Assembly (NCBI GenBank): GCA_002426495.1
Contig: DIQC01000089.1
Coordinates: 27,861-91,860, forward strand
DNA length: 64,000 nt
Source: Thermacetogenium sp. UBA5472
GTDB lineage: Bacteria > Bacillota > DSM-12270 > Thermacetogeniales > Thermacetogeniaceae
Direction: 5' to 3'
A program made the position numbers and the translations under genes. Position 1 is the stretch's first letter; each line of letters begins with the position of its first letter. Positions 1-11,951 of this stretch are shown here, piece after piece. A model generated the notes under the pieces. The model ran no database searches, was not told the DNA's origin, and was given only the letters and a program-made list of their open reading frames with translations.

Positions 1-11
1 CCCTGTCACTT

Positions 12-1334
<1,323 letters not shown>

Positions 1335-1362
1335 TCATATTATTATCATTTATCTATAACTA

Positions 1363-2892
1363 TCAAATCAATGACCTTCCTGTCATCTCCGCTGGCTGCG
1401 GTATTCCCAGGATCTTAAGCATGGTCGGTGCGATATCCTCCAGGGCACCACCTTCTTTGAGACTGGCTCCTCTATATTTTTCTCCAACCAAGATCAAAGG
1501 TACAGAATTTATTGTATGAGCGGTATGGGGCCCATCACTGTCTTCCAGCATCATCTCGGCGTTCCCATGGTCAGCAGTGACAATGACGGTGCCCTTTCGC
1601 TCCAAGACAGCATCCACCACCTGTTGTAAGTACCCATCAACAGCTGAAACTGCCGCCTTTGCTGCTTCCAGCACACCTGTATGCCCTACCATATCCGGGT
1701 TGGCATAATTTAAAATAATAACATCATAGATATCTCTGCGCAGCTCAGAAATCACTCGCTCTGTAACTTCCGGAGCACTCATCTCAGGCTTTAAATCATA
1801 GGTTGCGATTTTGGGTGATGGAATCAAAACCCTATCCTCATTGGGATTTGGCTCCTCTACACCACCATTGAAAAAAAAGGTCACATGAGCATACTTTTCC
1901 GTCTCGGCAATACGCAGCTGTTTCAAGCCATGCTCTGCCAGAACCTGACCCAGTGTGTTACTGAGCTCCTGTGGAGGAAAAGCGACATGAGCAGGTATTG
2001 TAGCATCATACTGGGTCATACAGGTGAAGTGAACACCAGGGTATTCCCTTCTGGTGAACCCCTCAAAATCCCTATCGACAAAGGCACGGGTGATCTCTCT
2101 GGCCCTATCTGCCCTGAAGTTATAAAAGATCACTGAGTCTCCCAGCCGAACCATTCCTTTGGGCTTACCCTGCTCATCGACAACAACTTTGGGCAATACA
2201 AATTCATCAGTGATCTGATCTGCATAGGATCTTTTTACAGCCTCTGCAGGCAGCAAAACCTTTTCGCCCTCTCCATAACAGATAGCTTGAAAAGCCTTTT
2301 CTACCCGCTCCCATCTCTTGTCCCTGTCCATGGCGTAGTATCTCCCGCTTATAGTAGCTATCTCCCCGATGCCTACTTCCTTGCATTTCTGTTCCAACTC
2401 TTTTATATATCCCACACCACTGGTAGGGACTACATCCCTTCCATCCAAAAAAACATGGATATATACCTGGGATAGATCATAGTGACAGGCCATCTCTAAC
2501 AGGGCATAGAGATGTGTCAGGTGGCTGTGCACTCCCCCGTCGGAGAGCAGACCCATCAGATGCAGAGACGTCCCCTTCTCTTTTGCCTCCTGCATGGCAT
2601 CGAGGAAAACCTGATTTTTCGCGAAATCACCACTATATATCGACTTAATGATCCTGGTGATATCCTGATAAACCACCCTGCCGGATCCGATGTTCAGGTG
2701 TCCTACTTCGGAGTTGCCCATCTGCCCTTCTGGAAGTCCTACCCTTTCTCCTGATGCATCAAGAACTGTAGCCGGGTATTTTTGCTGCAGTTGATTGTAG
2801 TTGGGTGTATCAGCGAGACAAATGGCATTTCCTCGCTGAACAGGGCAAAGCCCCCACCCATCGAGAATAAGCAGCATTAAAGGGCTTTTCAA
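1363..2892 (-). CDS. gpmI: 2,3-bisphosphoglycerate-independent phosphoglycerate mutase
   Basis: Interconverts 3- and 2-phosphoglycerate using two metal ions and a phosphoserine intermediate. The alkaline-phosphatase-like LILDGWG start (Asp11), the catalytic serine in GNSEVGH (Ser61) and the late metal ligands in VTADHGNAE are visible; 509 aa is typical. The start is TTG, with AAGGAGG 8 nt upstream. The TTG overlaps the tpiA stop as TTGA, so translation is probably coupled to tpiA. Confidence 0.97.
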   Translation of the reverse strand: MKSPLMLLILDGWGLCPVQRGNAICLADTPNYNQLQQKYPATVLDASGERVGLPEGQMGNSEVGHLNIGSGRVVYQDITRIIKSIYSGDFAKNQVFLDAMQEAKEKGTSLHLMGLLSDGGVHSHLTHLYALLEMACHYDLSQVYIHVFLDGRDVVPTSGVGYIKELEQKCKEVGIGEIATISGRYYAMDRDKRWERVEKAFQAICYGEGEKVLLPAEAVKRSYADQITDEFVLPKVVVDEQGKPKGMVRLGDSVIFYNFRADRAREITRAFVDRDFEGFTRREYPGVHFTCMTQYDATIPAHVAFPPQELSNTLGQVLAEHGLKQLRIAETEKYAHVTFFFNGGVEEPNPNEDRVLIPSPKIATYDLKPEMSAPEVTERVISELRRDIYDVIILNYANPDMVGHTGVLEAAKAAVSAVDGYLQQVVDAVLERKGTVIVTADHGNAEMMLEDSDGPHTAHTINSVPLILVGEKYRGASLKEGGALEDIAPTMLKILGIPQPAEMTGRSLI

Positions 2893-3683
2893 TCATCTTT
2901 CCTCCTTAGATCTGCCGTAGACTGGATGATCGCAGTGAATTTATCAATATCCAGGCTTGCACCGCCTACCAGTACCCCGTCAATATCCTCTTCTTTCATA
3001 AACGAAGTTACACTCTGCGGGGACACACTGCCACCGTAGAGAAAGCGCAGCCCGCCGGCCATCTCTTCGCCGTACATCTGGGCAATTTCTTGACGCAGAG
3101 CACTGATCACTTCCACAGCATCCTCCGGTGTTGCGGTTTTTCCGGTACCGATAGCCCAGATCGGTTCATACGCCACTACCAGAGCATCAGGTTGCGCAAT
3201 TTTTATGCCATCCAGGCCTGCCTTCAACTGTTTCCGACAGTATTCCACAGCCCGGCCTGTTTCCCTGGTGGCCAGACTCTCCCCCAAGCAAAAGATAGGA
3301 CGCAGACCACAGGCGAAAGAAGCAGCCAGCTTTCTTCTGATCATATCATCAGTTTCACCAAAGTTGCTGCGGCGCTCCGAGTGGCCTATGATCACATAGT
3401 GACAGCCCATTGCTTGGAGCATAGGTCCGGAGACCTCTCCTGTAAATGCACCTTCTGCCTCCCAATGCATATTCTGGGCACCCCAGCCGATCTTGCTTCC
3501 CGCTAATTTGTTGGCTACTGCAGCTAAGGCCGGAAAGGGCGGACAAACAATTACCTCAACACTGCCATTTAATTGCTGTTGATTAACATTTTCCAGCAGT
3601 AATTTTGTAAAGTTACCAGCCTCAGCAGGTGTTTTATGCATCTTCCAGTTACCAGCCACCAAAGGAGTTCTTTTATTTCCCAC
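2889..3683 (-). CDS. tpiA: triosephosphate isomerase
   Basis: Interconverts dihydroxyacetone phosphate and glyceraldehyde 3-phosphate as a TIM barrel. Catalytic residues are seen as Lys14 in GNWKMHK, His in VIIGHSERR and Glu in AYEPIWAIGTG, and the phosphate-binding loop LYGGSVSP is present. At 264 aa it is slightly longer than the usual 250. It starts with GTG after a GAGGAG site. It sits between pgk (27-nt gap) and gpmI (4-nt overlap) in the lower-glycolysis operon. Confidence 0.97.
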   Translation of the reverse strand: MGNKRTPLVAGNWKMHKTPAEAGNFTKLLLENVNQQQLNGSVEVIVCPPFPALAAVANKLAGSKIGWGAQNMHWEAEGAFTGEVSGPMLQAMGCHYVIIGHSERRSNFGETDDMIRRKLAASFACGLRPIFCLGESLATRETGRAVEYCRKQLKAGLDGIKIAQPDALVVAYEPIWAIGTGKTATPEDAVEVISALRQEIAQMYGEEMAGGLRFLYGGSVSPQSVTSFMKEEDIDGVLVGGASLDIDKFTAIIQSTADLRRKDD

Positions 3684-3710
3684 TATACAGGTTCTCCTCT
3701 CTGATATAAT

Positions 3711-4892
3711 TTATTTCTTCATCAGCACGGCCACCCCAGGAAGCTCCTTGCCCTCTAAAAATTCCAAAGAGGCGCCGCCCCCAGTGGATGCATGGGTGAT
3801 CTGATCCGCTAGACCATATTTCTTCAGCACTGCCAGAGAATCGCCGCCCCCTACTACAGATACCACTCCCGGGTCAGACAAAGCTCTGGCTACCATCTCA
3901 CTTCCATGGGCAAACTGTTCTTTCTCAAAAACACCCATCGGACCATTCCAGAAAGCTGTTTTGGCCTTCTTTATTAATTGTGAATAGTTATCAGCAGTGC
4001 GTGGTCCAATGTCCAGGGCAGACCAGCCTCTAGGGACATTTGCGGATTCCTCAACCTTGACCTGTTCATTATTTCCGGTCAAGGTAATGACCAAATCCTG
4101 GGGAAGTTCAACCCGCACACCCCGCTCCTTAGCCATAATCAAAAACTTTTTGGCAAATTCCAGATGATCTTCGTCAACCAGTGAATCCCCTAATTCTAAC
4201 CCTTTAGCTTTTAGAAAAGTATTGGACATACCCCCACCGAGAAGAATGGCATCAACCTTATTTAACAGGTTATTGAGAACCCCAATTTTATCAGCGACCT
4301 TGGCACCCCCCAGCACTGCCGCAAAGGGATGATCAGGTTCAAATAAAATACTCCTCAAAGACTTGATCTCTTTTTCCATCAATAACCCAGCATATGCGGG
4401 AAGATAATCTGCCACACCCACAGTAGAAGCATGGGCGCGGTGGGCTGTCCCGAAGGCATCGTTGATATAAACTTCAGCAAGAGAAGCTAGGCCTTTGGCA
4501 AAGCCAGGATCATTTTTTTCTTCCTCTAGGTGAAAGCGCAGATTTTCCAGGAGAAGAACATCTCCTTCTTTTAAGCCCTCTGCGGCTCTGGAAACTTCAG
4601 GGCCAATGCAGTCATCGGCCTTTTTTACTTCTTTACCCAGTAGTTCTCCCAGGCGCCTGGCCACATCATCGAGGCGCAGTTTCTCTACAACCTTACCCTT
4701 TGGCCTCCCTAAATGGCTCATCAGAATAACTCTGGCATCTCCCTCAAGAAGGTGTTTAATTGTAGGCAGTGTAGCTTTGATCCTGCTGTCATCTGCCACT
4801 TTTCCTTCGTCATCTAAAGGGACATTGAAGTCAACCCGCACCAGCGTTTTTTTGCCCTTTACATCCAGGGAACCGATGGTCTTCAGCTCCAA
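3711..4892 (-). CDS. pgk: phosphoglycerate kinase
   Basis: Transfers phosphate between 1,3-bisphosphoglycerate and ADP. The substrate-binding RVDFNVPL near the N-terminus, the SHLGRPKG basic patch, the [10 protein letters not shown] segment and the nucleotide-binding [13 protein letters not shown] near residue 350 are all present; 393 aa is standard. It starts with TTG (MELKTIGSL) behind a GGTGGAG site 9 nt away. Only 20 nt separate it from gap, so the two are co-transcribed. Confidence 0.97.
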   Translation of the reverse strand: MELKTIGSLDVKGKKTLVRVDFNVPLDDEGKVADDSRIKATLPTIKHLLEGDARVILMSHLGRPKGKVVEKLRLDDVARRLGELLGKEVKKADDCIGPEVSRAAEGLKEGDVLLLENLRFHLEEEKNDPGFAKGLASLAEVYINDAFGTAHRAHASTVGVADYLPAYAGLLMEKEIKSLRSILFEPDHPFAAVLGGAKVADKIGVLNNLLNKVDAILLGGGMSNTFLKAKGLELGDSLVDEDHLEFAKKFLIMAKERGVRVELPQDLVITLTGNNEQVKVEESANVPRGWSALDIGPRTADNYSQLIKKAKTAFWNGPMGVFEKEQFAHGSEMVARALSDPGVVSVVGGGDSLAVLKKYGLADQITHASTGGGASLEFLEGKELPGVAVLMKK

Positions 4893-4912
4893 TTGACTAC
4901 TCCACCTTTCCT

Positions 4913-5989
<1,077 letters not shown>

Positions 5990-6029
5990 TTATAGTATGT
6001 AAATTATCTCTGTATTATATAGGTCATTT

Positions 6030-6111
6030 TTTTAAGGGATCACGTTTTCCCTGGACCCTGTAACAGATATAATCAAGATAACCCATATAATACATAACAT
6101 ATCCCTTAAAA
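6030..6111. repeat. 11-bp inverted repeat in the gap upstream region
   Basis: TTTTAAGGGAT at 6030-6040 is the exact reverse complement of ATCCCTTAAAA at 6101-6111; the arms are 60 nt apart in the AT-rich 291-nt region between rpoN and gap. A candidate minus-strand -10 (TATAAT, 6019-6014) lies just downstream of the near arm, with no convincing -35. Two spaced operator half-sites for a regulator of the glycolytic operon are possible, but this is inferred from geometry only. Confidence 0.35.
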
Positions 6112-6149
6112 TTATATACTATTTGATTGGCAATGCAACCCAGATCAAT

Positions 6150-6172
6150 AAAAAAAGGCGCAATATTGCGCC
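6150..6172 (-). terminator. intrinsic terminator after rpoN
   Basis: GGCGCAATATTGCGCC (6157-6172) is a perfect palindrome followed on the minus strand by a run of seven T. It lies about 40 nt beyond the rpoN stop and separates rpoN from the gap promoter region. Confidence 0.8.
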
Positions 6173-6211
6173 TGAGTTTATAAATACAATCTATTATAAT
6201 AATTTATCAGT

Positions 6212-7630
6212 TCAGCGATAACGCTTCCGCTGCCGCATACTGGGAACCCTAATCTCCTTCCTGTATTTCGCTACTGTCCTCCTGGCAATGTTGATACCCT
6301 TTTTCTGTAGCAGATCACAAAGCTGCTGGTCACTATAGGGATTATAGGGATCCTCAGTTGTGATTATCTCTTTCATACCATGTTTAACACTCTCTGCGGC
6401 TACCATCCCTCCTGCAGCAGCACTTTCCACACCGCTGGTAAAAAAGAATTTAATTTCAAAAAGGCCCTGGGGTGTTTGAACATATTTGTTGGAGGTAGCA
6501 CGGCTCACAGTAGACTCATGCAGATCAGCCATATCAGCAATCTGCTTGAGATTAAGAGGCTTCAGATACTTGATTCCCTTGTCCAAAAATTCCCACTGAT
6601 AATCTATAATACACTGTACAACCTTGTAAAGGGTGAGCCTTCTCTGTTCAATGCTGCGGATCAGCCAGAGAGCAGCTTTCATTTTGCTCTGGATGAATTC
6701 AACTGTTCCTTTATCACAGTCGGTCTTTTGTTTAACCATACGCTGGTAATTGTGGTTGATCATCAAGCGTGGCACAGCAATATCGTCGACAATAATTACA
6801 TACTCGCCATTTACTTTTTCAACCACTACGTCAGGGACAATATAGCGGTTTTCCCCGGGGAGATAAAAATTGCATCCGGGTATTGGATCTAGCAACTTGA
6901 TCAGATCTGCCTCCTTCTGCACCTCTTGCACTGTAATCCCTGTGGATGCAGCAATTTTAGACAAGTTGCCATTGGCGATGTCATCCAGGAAAACGCTTAT
7001 AATCTTCTCTAATACAGGGGTGCGTTGACCATGCTGGTCCAGCTGAATCAGTAGGCACTCCTGCAGATCCCGTGCCCCCACCCCCGCAGGATCAAATGAT
7101 TGAATAACCCTTAAAACTCTTTCGATATCCTGCATCTGGAAACCTGATACCTTGTGCGCTTCTTCCAGACCAATGTTCAAGTAACCGCGGTCATTTATGT
7201 TTCCGATGAGAAATTCTCCGATCTCCATATCTTCAGGATCGGAGAGAGCAAGGCACAGTTGGAGATATAGGTGGTCCTGCAAGCTGGGGATTTGAGCAAC
7301 ATAATGCTCTAAGCTATAGTACTCTTTCTCTTCATATCCTGCGGCCTTCTCAAAAGTGCGCTCAATCTGACCGCATTCAGCAAGATAATCACACCATTCC
7401 TCATTAAAATCATCTTCATCTTTACCTTCATCTTTACCTTCATCTTTTGAGGGCTTTTCCTCATGATCTTCTTCTGTAATCTCAAGCAGAGGATTTTCCA
7501 GCATGGCATTTTCTACATATAGCTCCAAATCTGTCGCTGACAGCTGCAACACCATAATCGCCTGGCGCAATTCTGGAGTCATAGCCAATTTTTGTGTCTG
7601 TTCCAATTTCATTTTATAACCTAAGTTCAT
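6212..7630 (-). CDS. rpoN: RNA polymerase sigma-54 factor
   Basis: Sigma-54, which directs transcription from -24/-12 promoters with enhancer-binding activators. The glutamine/leucine-rich activator-interacting N-terminus (MKLEQTQKLAMTPELRQAI), an acidic linker with DEGK repeats near residue 65, the core-binding region, the HTH and a C-terminal RpoN box (ARRTVAKYRKEIRVPS, about 447-462) are present; 472 aa is typical. AGGGGGGT lies 8 nt upstream of the ATG. It lies between whiA and gap in the same direction but has its own terminator. No activator or canonical -24/-12 site was found in the window. Confidence 0.96.
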   Translation of the reverse strand: MNLGYKMKLEQTQKLAMTPELRQAIMVLQLSATDLELYVENAMLENPLLEITEEDHEEKPSKDEGKDEGKDEDDFNEEWCDYLAECGQIERTFEKAAGYEEKEYYSLEHYVAQIPSLQDHLYLQLCLALSDPEDMEIGEFLIGNINDRGYLNIGLEEAHKVSGFQMQDIERVLRVIQSFDPAGVGARDLQECLLIQLDQHGQRTPVLEKIISVFLDDIANGNLSKIAASTGITVQEVQKEADLIKLLDPIPGCNFYLPGENRYIVPDVVVEKVNGEYVIIVDDIAVPRLMINHNYQRMVKQKTDCDKGTVEFIQSKMKAALWLIRSIEQRRLTLYKVVQCIIDYQWEFLDKGIKYLKPLNLKQIADMADLHESTVSRATSNKYVQTPQGLFEIKFFFTSGVESAAAGGMVAAESVKHGMKEIITTEDPYNPYSDQQLCDLLQKKGINIARRTVAKYRKEIRVPSMRQRKRYR

Positions 7631-7752
7631 CAGTCATCACCCCCCTGTTCACAGATAGAATTCTCGATTTCCAGTAAGAATTCCTGCTTTTATTAATTTT
7701 TCATTAATAATAAGGTATGCAAGGGGAAGCAAAGGAGGCAAAATAGAAGACC

Positions 7753-8691
7753 TTAATTCTTATGTTCATTGCGCAGTCGACTGGCAATTTTGGATATTTC
7801 CCGGAAGCGATGGTTGACACCTGATTTACTGAGGGGTGGAGAGAGGAGTTTTCCAAGTTCCGTCAGGCTAGCACCCGGGTGTTGTAGGCGAAGCAGCGCC
7901 ACTTCCCACAGTGGAGGGCGCAGGGTATCCAGACCTGCCAGTGATTCGATCTCTTTGATTTCTGCAACCTGTTTCAAGCCAGCCTCCACAGATTTATTCA
8001 GATTGGCGGTCTCACAATTGACCAGCCTATTGACCTGGTTGCGCATATCTTTAACTATACGACAGTTTTCAAACTGAAGAACCCCTTGATGAGCCTCTAT
8101 AATCCGCAGGCACTCTGATACCTGATCAGCCTCTTTGAGATAAACACCATAACCGCCGCGACGCTCTCTGCATAGTGGTGATAAACCAAAGTAAGTAAGC
8201 GTTTCCACCGCTTCTCCGGAACCTGCATGGGTTTTGAAGAAAAACTCCAGGTGATAAGAATATGAAGGCGCTGCTATGAAACCACATCCCAGAAAACAAC
8301 CTCTCAGGAAAGCCTTCTTACAGCAATCCTTTTCCGAAATAGATGGTTCAAGGGAATCCCGAAACCTCAGATTGCTGTCCATAAACCCAAGCTCCCTGAG
8401 CAAATTACGATCCTGCTGTTCTAGACCAACCTGGACGACAAACAAACGCCGATAGCGAGGCCGAAAAGAGCGGCGCATAGCCACCACCCTACTCCACCCC
8501 AGGTTTTTTAACAGCAAAAAAATGCGGCGTGCCACAACTGGAAGCTCTGTTGTCATCACCAGGGCTCTCCTCTTTCCTAGGCGTACACTTCCTGATGCCC
8601 TAGCAAAAGCAGCTAACTCCGCCCGCTGGCAGCGGGTGTGACCGAAATCCAGCCGTCCTACTTCATTTTTAACATCCATAGAAAAAGACAT
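7753..8691 (-). CDS. whiA: DNA-binding protein WhiA
   Basis: WhiA-family protein: an N-terminal fold derived from LAGLIDADG homing endonucleases fused to a C-terminal helix-turn-helix (LTELGKLLSPPLSKSGVNHR, about 275-295). In Streptomyces it is a sporulation regulator; in Bacillus it affects division and chromosome segregation. The 312 aa length is normal. GAGGTGAT precedes the ATG. It is the third gene of the conserved rapZ-yvcK-whiA cluster, separated from yvcK by 150 nt that carry a hairpin repeat. Confidence 0.94.
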   Translation of the reverse strand: MSFSMDVKNEVGRLDFGHTRCQRAELAAFARASGSVRLGKRRALVMTTELPVVARRIFLLLKNLGWSRVVAMRRSFRPRYRRLFVVQVGLEQQDRNLLRELGFMDSNLRFRDSLEPSISEKDCCKKAFLRGCFLGCGFIAAPSYSYHLEFFFKTHAGSGEAVETLTYFGLSPLCRERRGGYGVYLKEADQVSECLRIIEAHQGVLQFENCRIVKDMRNQVNRLVNCETANLNKSVEAGLKQVAEIKEIESLAGLDTLRPPLWEVALLRLQHPGASLTELGKLLSPPLSKSGVNHRFREISKIASRLRNEHKN

Positions 8692-8707
8692 CCTGTCATC
8701 ACCTCAA

Positions 8708-8733
8708 GACACAGGGGACGGTTCTCCTGTGTC
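8708..8733 (+). repeat. dispersed hairpin repeat, copy A
   Basis: An 11-bp near-perfect stem (GACACAGGGGA with TCTCCTGTGTC, one G-T wobble) closes on a CGGT loop. It lies between whiA and yvcK. It shares the GGGACGGTTC core with other copies in the window while the outer stem differs from copy to copy. Nearly identical in outer stem to copy B (11923-11951), which is inverted. Confidence 0.7.
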
Positions 8734-8841
8734 AATATCTCCAGATCTCCAGCTTATAAAAAAACGGTTACCTGCGCCAAGCCAGCCATTTACTTAGAGT
8801 ACAAGCTTTGCGACCTACTCAAAGTAAAGCTGCTCCATCAT

Positions 8842-9843
8842 TTACATCAGCCGTGAGAAAATAAGGCGACCCAGTTTCTGGGAGTCATGACGCGCCAATT
8901 CATCCTCATTTAAAAAATCCCCTCCCAGAACCCGCACCCCCATCTCCTGAAGAGTACGCCGGTCAACAATTACCGGTCTCGCCCCTTCTAGGGCATATTT
9001 TTCGCTTTTAACCTTATCAACACTTCTGTTATTGACTAGAATATAATCTACACGTTTCACACCCGTTTGAGCATAGATAGCATGCAGGTGATCAGAAGCC
9101 TTAAAATCGGTGGTTTCCCCTGGCTGGGTCATGATATTGCATATATAACATTTTACAGCATGAGACTGGTTGACTGCCGTAGATATATCCGGAACCAATA
9201 GATTAGGTATGACACTGGTGAAGAGACTACCTGGGCCTAGTAGAATCATGTCCGCCTGTTCGATAGCCCTGACTGCTTCAGGCACCGCTTTACAGAGTGC
9301 CGGTGTTAAAAAGATGTTTTTGATAGGAACATCTACCTTGGCAATCCTGCTCTGTCCAAAAACATGTGAGCCATCAGTAAGTTCCGCATTCAGTGTTACC
9401 TGTTCCATTGTCGAAGGGAGTACCTGTCCGCGCACATTCAAAACTTGGCTCAATTCCTTGATCGCTGTTTTAAAATCACCTGTCATATCCACAAGAGCAG
9501 TGATCAACAGATTGCCCAGGCTGTGCCCTGCTAAGCCATCCCCCTGTCCGAAGCGATATTGGAACAATTTTTCCATAAGCATTTCAGTTTCCGCCAAAGC
9601 CGCCAAACAGTTGCGAATATCACCAGGAGGCAGAATGCCAAAATCCCCGCGCAGCCTTCCCGAACTACCCCCATCATCAGCCGCTGTTACAATAGCCGTA
9701 ATGTTCGATGTGTATTTTTTCAGGCCACGCAGTAGAACAGGAAGGCCTGTGCCACCACCCACAGCCACAATGCGTTGCCCGTGTTTCAAGGATCGCCGAC
9801 AAAAAAATCTGCCGATAGAGGATACTAAATCTTGATAATTCAT
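8842..9843 (-). CDS. yvcK: YvcK/CofD-like gluconeogenesis factor
   Basis: Member of the CofD/YvcK family that binds UDP-sugars and is needed in Bacillus for growth on gluconeogenic carbon and for normal cell shape. The Rossmann-like VGGGTGLP (about 26-33) and TAADDGGSSGRLR (about 53-65) motifs are present; 333 aa is typical. Its ATG overlaps the rapZ stop (ATGA), indicating coupling. Neighbours rapZ and whiA confirm the assignment. Confidence 0.95.
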   Translation of the reverse strand: MNYQDLVSSIGRFFCRRSLKHGQRIVAVGGGTGLPVLLRGLKKYTSNITAIVTAADDGGSSGRLRGDFGILPPGDIRNCLAALAETEMLMEKLFQYRFGQGDGLAGHSLGNLLITALVDMTGDFKTAIKELSQVLNVRGQVLPSTMEQVTLNAELTDGSHVFGQSRIAKVDVPIKNIFLTPALCKAVPEAVRAIEQADMILLGPGSLFTSVIPNLLVPDISTAVNQSHAVKCYICNIMTQPGETTDFKASDHLHAIYAQTGVKRVDYILVNNRSVDKVKSEKYALEGARPVIVDRRTLQEMGVRVLGGDFLNEDELARHDSQKLGRLIFSRLM

Positions 9844-10748
9844 GGCTCCCCCTCTACCTTTGCACGATGAAGATCCCTGTGGTGTACCTGTACCTTATAG
9901 TCTCCGGATAGTTCAGCCGCCATTCTCTCTGTTAAAGCCACAGATCTGTGTTGTCCTCCGGTACAGCCGATAGCTACAACCAGGTGTGTTTTCCCTTCCT
10001 TGATGTAGTATGGCAGCAAATAATTCAAAAGATCACAGTAGCGGTTCAGAAAATTACCGGTTTCCTCATAGGAGAACAGGTACTCATTAACCTGAGAATC
10101 AAGGCCTGTTAAGTATTTTAATTCATCGACATAATGAGGGTTGGGAAGAAAGCGCACATCCATGACCAAGTCGGCATCCAGCGGTATACCATATTTATAG
10201 CCAAAAGAAAGGATGGTAATGCTAAAATAATTTCCGTTCTCTCCGTTCTCCCTGTTTTGGTAGATGCTGATCAGGCTCTTTTTTAGATCATGAACCGTCA
10301 TGTCTGTGGTATCCATGATGACATTTGCCGATCCTCGCAGTTCCTGAAGACGCTTCCGCTCTGTTCTGATGGCCTCTAGCACAGATCCATCCTCTTCTAG
10401 AGGATGCTGCCGGCGGGACTCTTTGTAGCGTCTGACCAGAACAGCATCAGAGGCCTCCAAAAAGAGAATCTCGTACTGGATCCCCTGTTGACGCAATTTG
10501 CCCAGTTCTTCACTCAGTCCACCCAAAGAATCAAAGAAAAGGGCGCCACGCACATCCATTACCAGGGCAACTCGTTTAATCTTGCCATTTGACTGCTGGC
10601 AGAGCTCAGTGATCTTAGGAATCAGCGATGGAGGCAGATTATCAACACAGAAAAAGCCCAGATCCTCCAGACACCTGATGGCCTGAGATTTGCCAGCTCC
10701 GGAAAGCCCTGTTACAATGACCAGGCGAATCGGTTGTTTCTCATCCAT
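9840..10748 (-). CDS. rapZ: RNase adapter protein RapZ (YvcJ), nucleotide-binding
   Basis: P-loop nucleotide-binding protein; the E. coli homologue targets the sRNA GlmZ for decay to control amino-sugar synthesis, and the Bacillus homologue YvcJ hydrolyses GTP. Walker A GLSGAGKS lies at about residues 14-21 and the conserved C-terminal GCTGGQHRSV near residue 258; 302 aa is normal. First gene of the rapZ-yvcK-whiA cluster, with a 4-nt overlap to yvcK. Confidence 0.95.
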   Translation of the reverse strand: MDEKQPIRLVIVTGLSGAGKSQAIRCLEDLGFFCVDNLPPSLIPKITELCQQSNGKIKRVALVMDVRGALFFDSLGGLSEELGKLRQQGIQYEILFLEASDAVLVRRYKESRRQHPLEEDGSVLEAIRTERKRLQELRGSANVIMDTTDMTVHDLKKSLISIYQNRENGENGNYFSITILSFGYKYGIPLDADLVMDVRFLPNPHYVDELKYLTGLDSQVNEYLFSYEETGNFLNRYCDLLNYLLPYYIKEGKTHLVVAIGCTGGQHRSVALTERMAAELSGDYKVQVHHRDLHRAKVEGEP

Positions 10749-10886
10749 CTTCCTCCCCCTCTCTCCCTATCATTTGCACCGCAACTTTACTAAATAACTC
10801 TCTCCCCTATTATTGCACAACAAACATATATAAGCCTACCTGATCAGTTAAACTCTATTGCATTAGTCTTGTCCATTGGAATACCT

Positions 10887-11837
10887 CTAGACAGCTAAAT
10901 GGTCCCAGGCAAGGGCAGCCGCCCCCAGGATTCCGGAATCTGACGATAACCCCGCCGGAACGATCTTCAAGAATTTACGGTAAGGTGGATAGGTATTTTT
11001 ATAAGCCTCATCCCGAGCCGGATTAAGAATCAAATGCCCCACCCCATAAGCAACTCCGCCCCCGATGATAAACATCTCCGGATTAAGCAGGTTCATAACA
11101 CTAGCGATAGCAATTCCTAAATTGCGGCCAGCTCTGGATAAAATCGCCTGTGCCTCAGGATCTCCACCCAGTGCTGCCTGGCCAACAATCCCTGCATCGA
11201 CCTTTTCCACACTGCCGGCAAGTGAAAACATGCGGCTCCCCTGCCCGAAATTAACCAACTTCTGGGCATCCCTCTTGATGGCAGTACCTGAGGCCAATGC
11301 TTCCAAACACCCTCTGTTTTTACAGGAGCATAAAGGGCCATTTCGATCAATGATCATATGGCCGAACTCCCCAGCACCCCGAAATGCCCCACGATAAACC
11401 TTTCCTCCCAGAATGAGGCCGCCCCCTACCCCGGTACTGACAGTGATATAAAGCAGATCATTACAGCCCTTCCCCGCACCATAGCGGTGTTCGCCAAGGG
11501 CAGCAAGGTTGGCATCATTATCCAACCATACCGGGATTCCCAGATGATCCTCTAATTTCTTTTTTAAATCAACATCATGCCACTGTAAATTAGGAGAGAA
11601 AACGATTCTATCAGTGCATTGATCAATATAGGCGGGTACCGCTATACCAATCCCTGCCGGTTGTTCACCTTCAGGTATCACACTCTTCAGGCTGGTCAGG
11701 ATCCTGTCCACAACAAGCTCAAAACCACTATCTGGCATTGTAAGGCACGTGTCTTGCTTAATGACCTCTCCCTTCAGGTTCACCAGCGCTGAACAGATTT
11801 TAGTGCCACCCAGATCTACGGCCAGAACACTGCTCAT
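10887..11837 (-). CDS. ROK-family sugar kinase, probable glucokinase
   Basis: ROK (repressor/ORF/kinase) protein of 316 aa without an N-terminal DNA-binding domain, so a kinase rather than a repressor. The ATP-binding DLGGTK is at residues 8-13, and the zinc motif CSCKNRGC with a preceding GHM histidine lies near residue 155. Likely reaction: ATP-dependent phosphorylation of glucose, consistent with pgi next door. Exact sugar specificity cannot be read from the sequence. Confidence 0.88.
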   Translation of the reverse strand: MSSVLAVDLGGTKICSALVNLKGEVIKQDTCLTMPDSGFELVVDRILTSLKSVIPEGEQPAGIGIAVPAYIDQCTDRIVFSPNLQWHDVDLKKKLEDHLGIPVWLDNDANLAALGEHRYGAGKGCNDLLYITVSTGVGGGLILGGKVYRGAFRGAGEFGHMIIDRNGPLCSCKNRGCLEALASGTAIKRDAQKLVNFGQGSRMFSLAGSVEKVDAGIVGQAALGGDPEAQAILSRAGRNLGIAIASVMNLLNPEMFIIGGGVAYGVGHLILNPARDEAYKNTYPPYRKFLKIVPAGLSSDSGILGAAALAWDHLAV

Positions 11838-11856
11838 TGAAGCTCTCCCTCCTGTA

Positions 11857-11881
11857 TTAGTGGTTGATCGTTAGTCGTTGG
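11857..11881 (+). repeat. 7-bp-phased degenerate repeat (TNGTSGT family)
   Basis: TAGTGGT-TGATCGT-TAGTCGT-TGG: three consecutive heptamers in phase in the short gap between the ROK kinase and pgi. The same family occurs at 24468, 28840 and 61212. Confidence 0.55.
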
Positions 11882-11922
11882 AAAAAAGATGTTCGATCAA
11901 GACATGGATAATATACAAGACT

Positions 11923-11951
11923 TGACACAGGAGAACCGTCCCCCTGTGTCA
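11923..11951 (-). repeat. dispersed hairpin repeat, copy B, overlapping the pgi stop
   Basis: GACACAGG and CCTGTGTC arms enclose GAGAACCGTCCC: the reverse complement of copy A with one extra C. On the minus strand the T of the pgi ATT codon plus the GA of the element create the pgi TGA stop, so the repeat boundary and the end of the gene coincide. Confidence 0.7.

Noticed and set aside
9170..9835. Long plus-strand reading frame (221 codons) opposite yvcK
   Set aside because: It is the mirror of a highly conserved gene, has no Shine-Dalgarno and encodes no recognisable motif.
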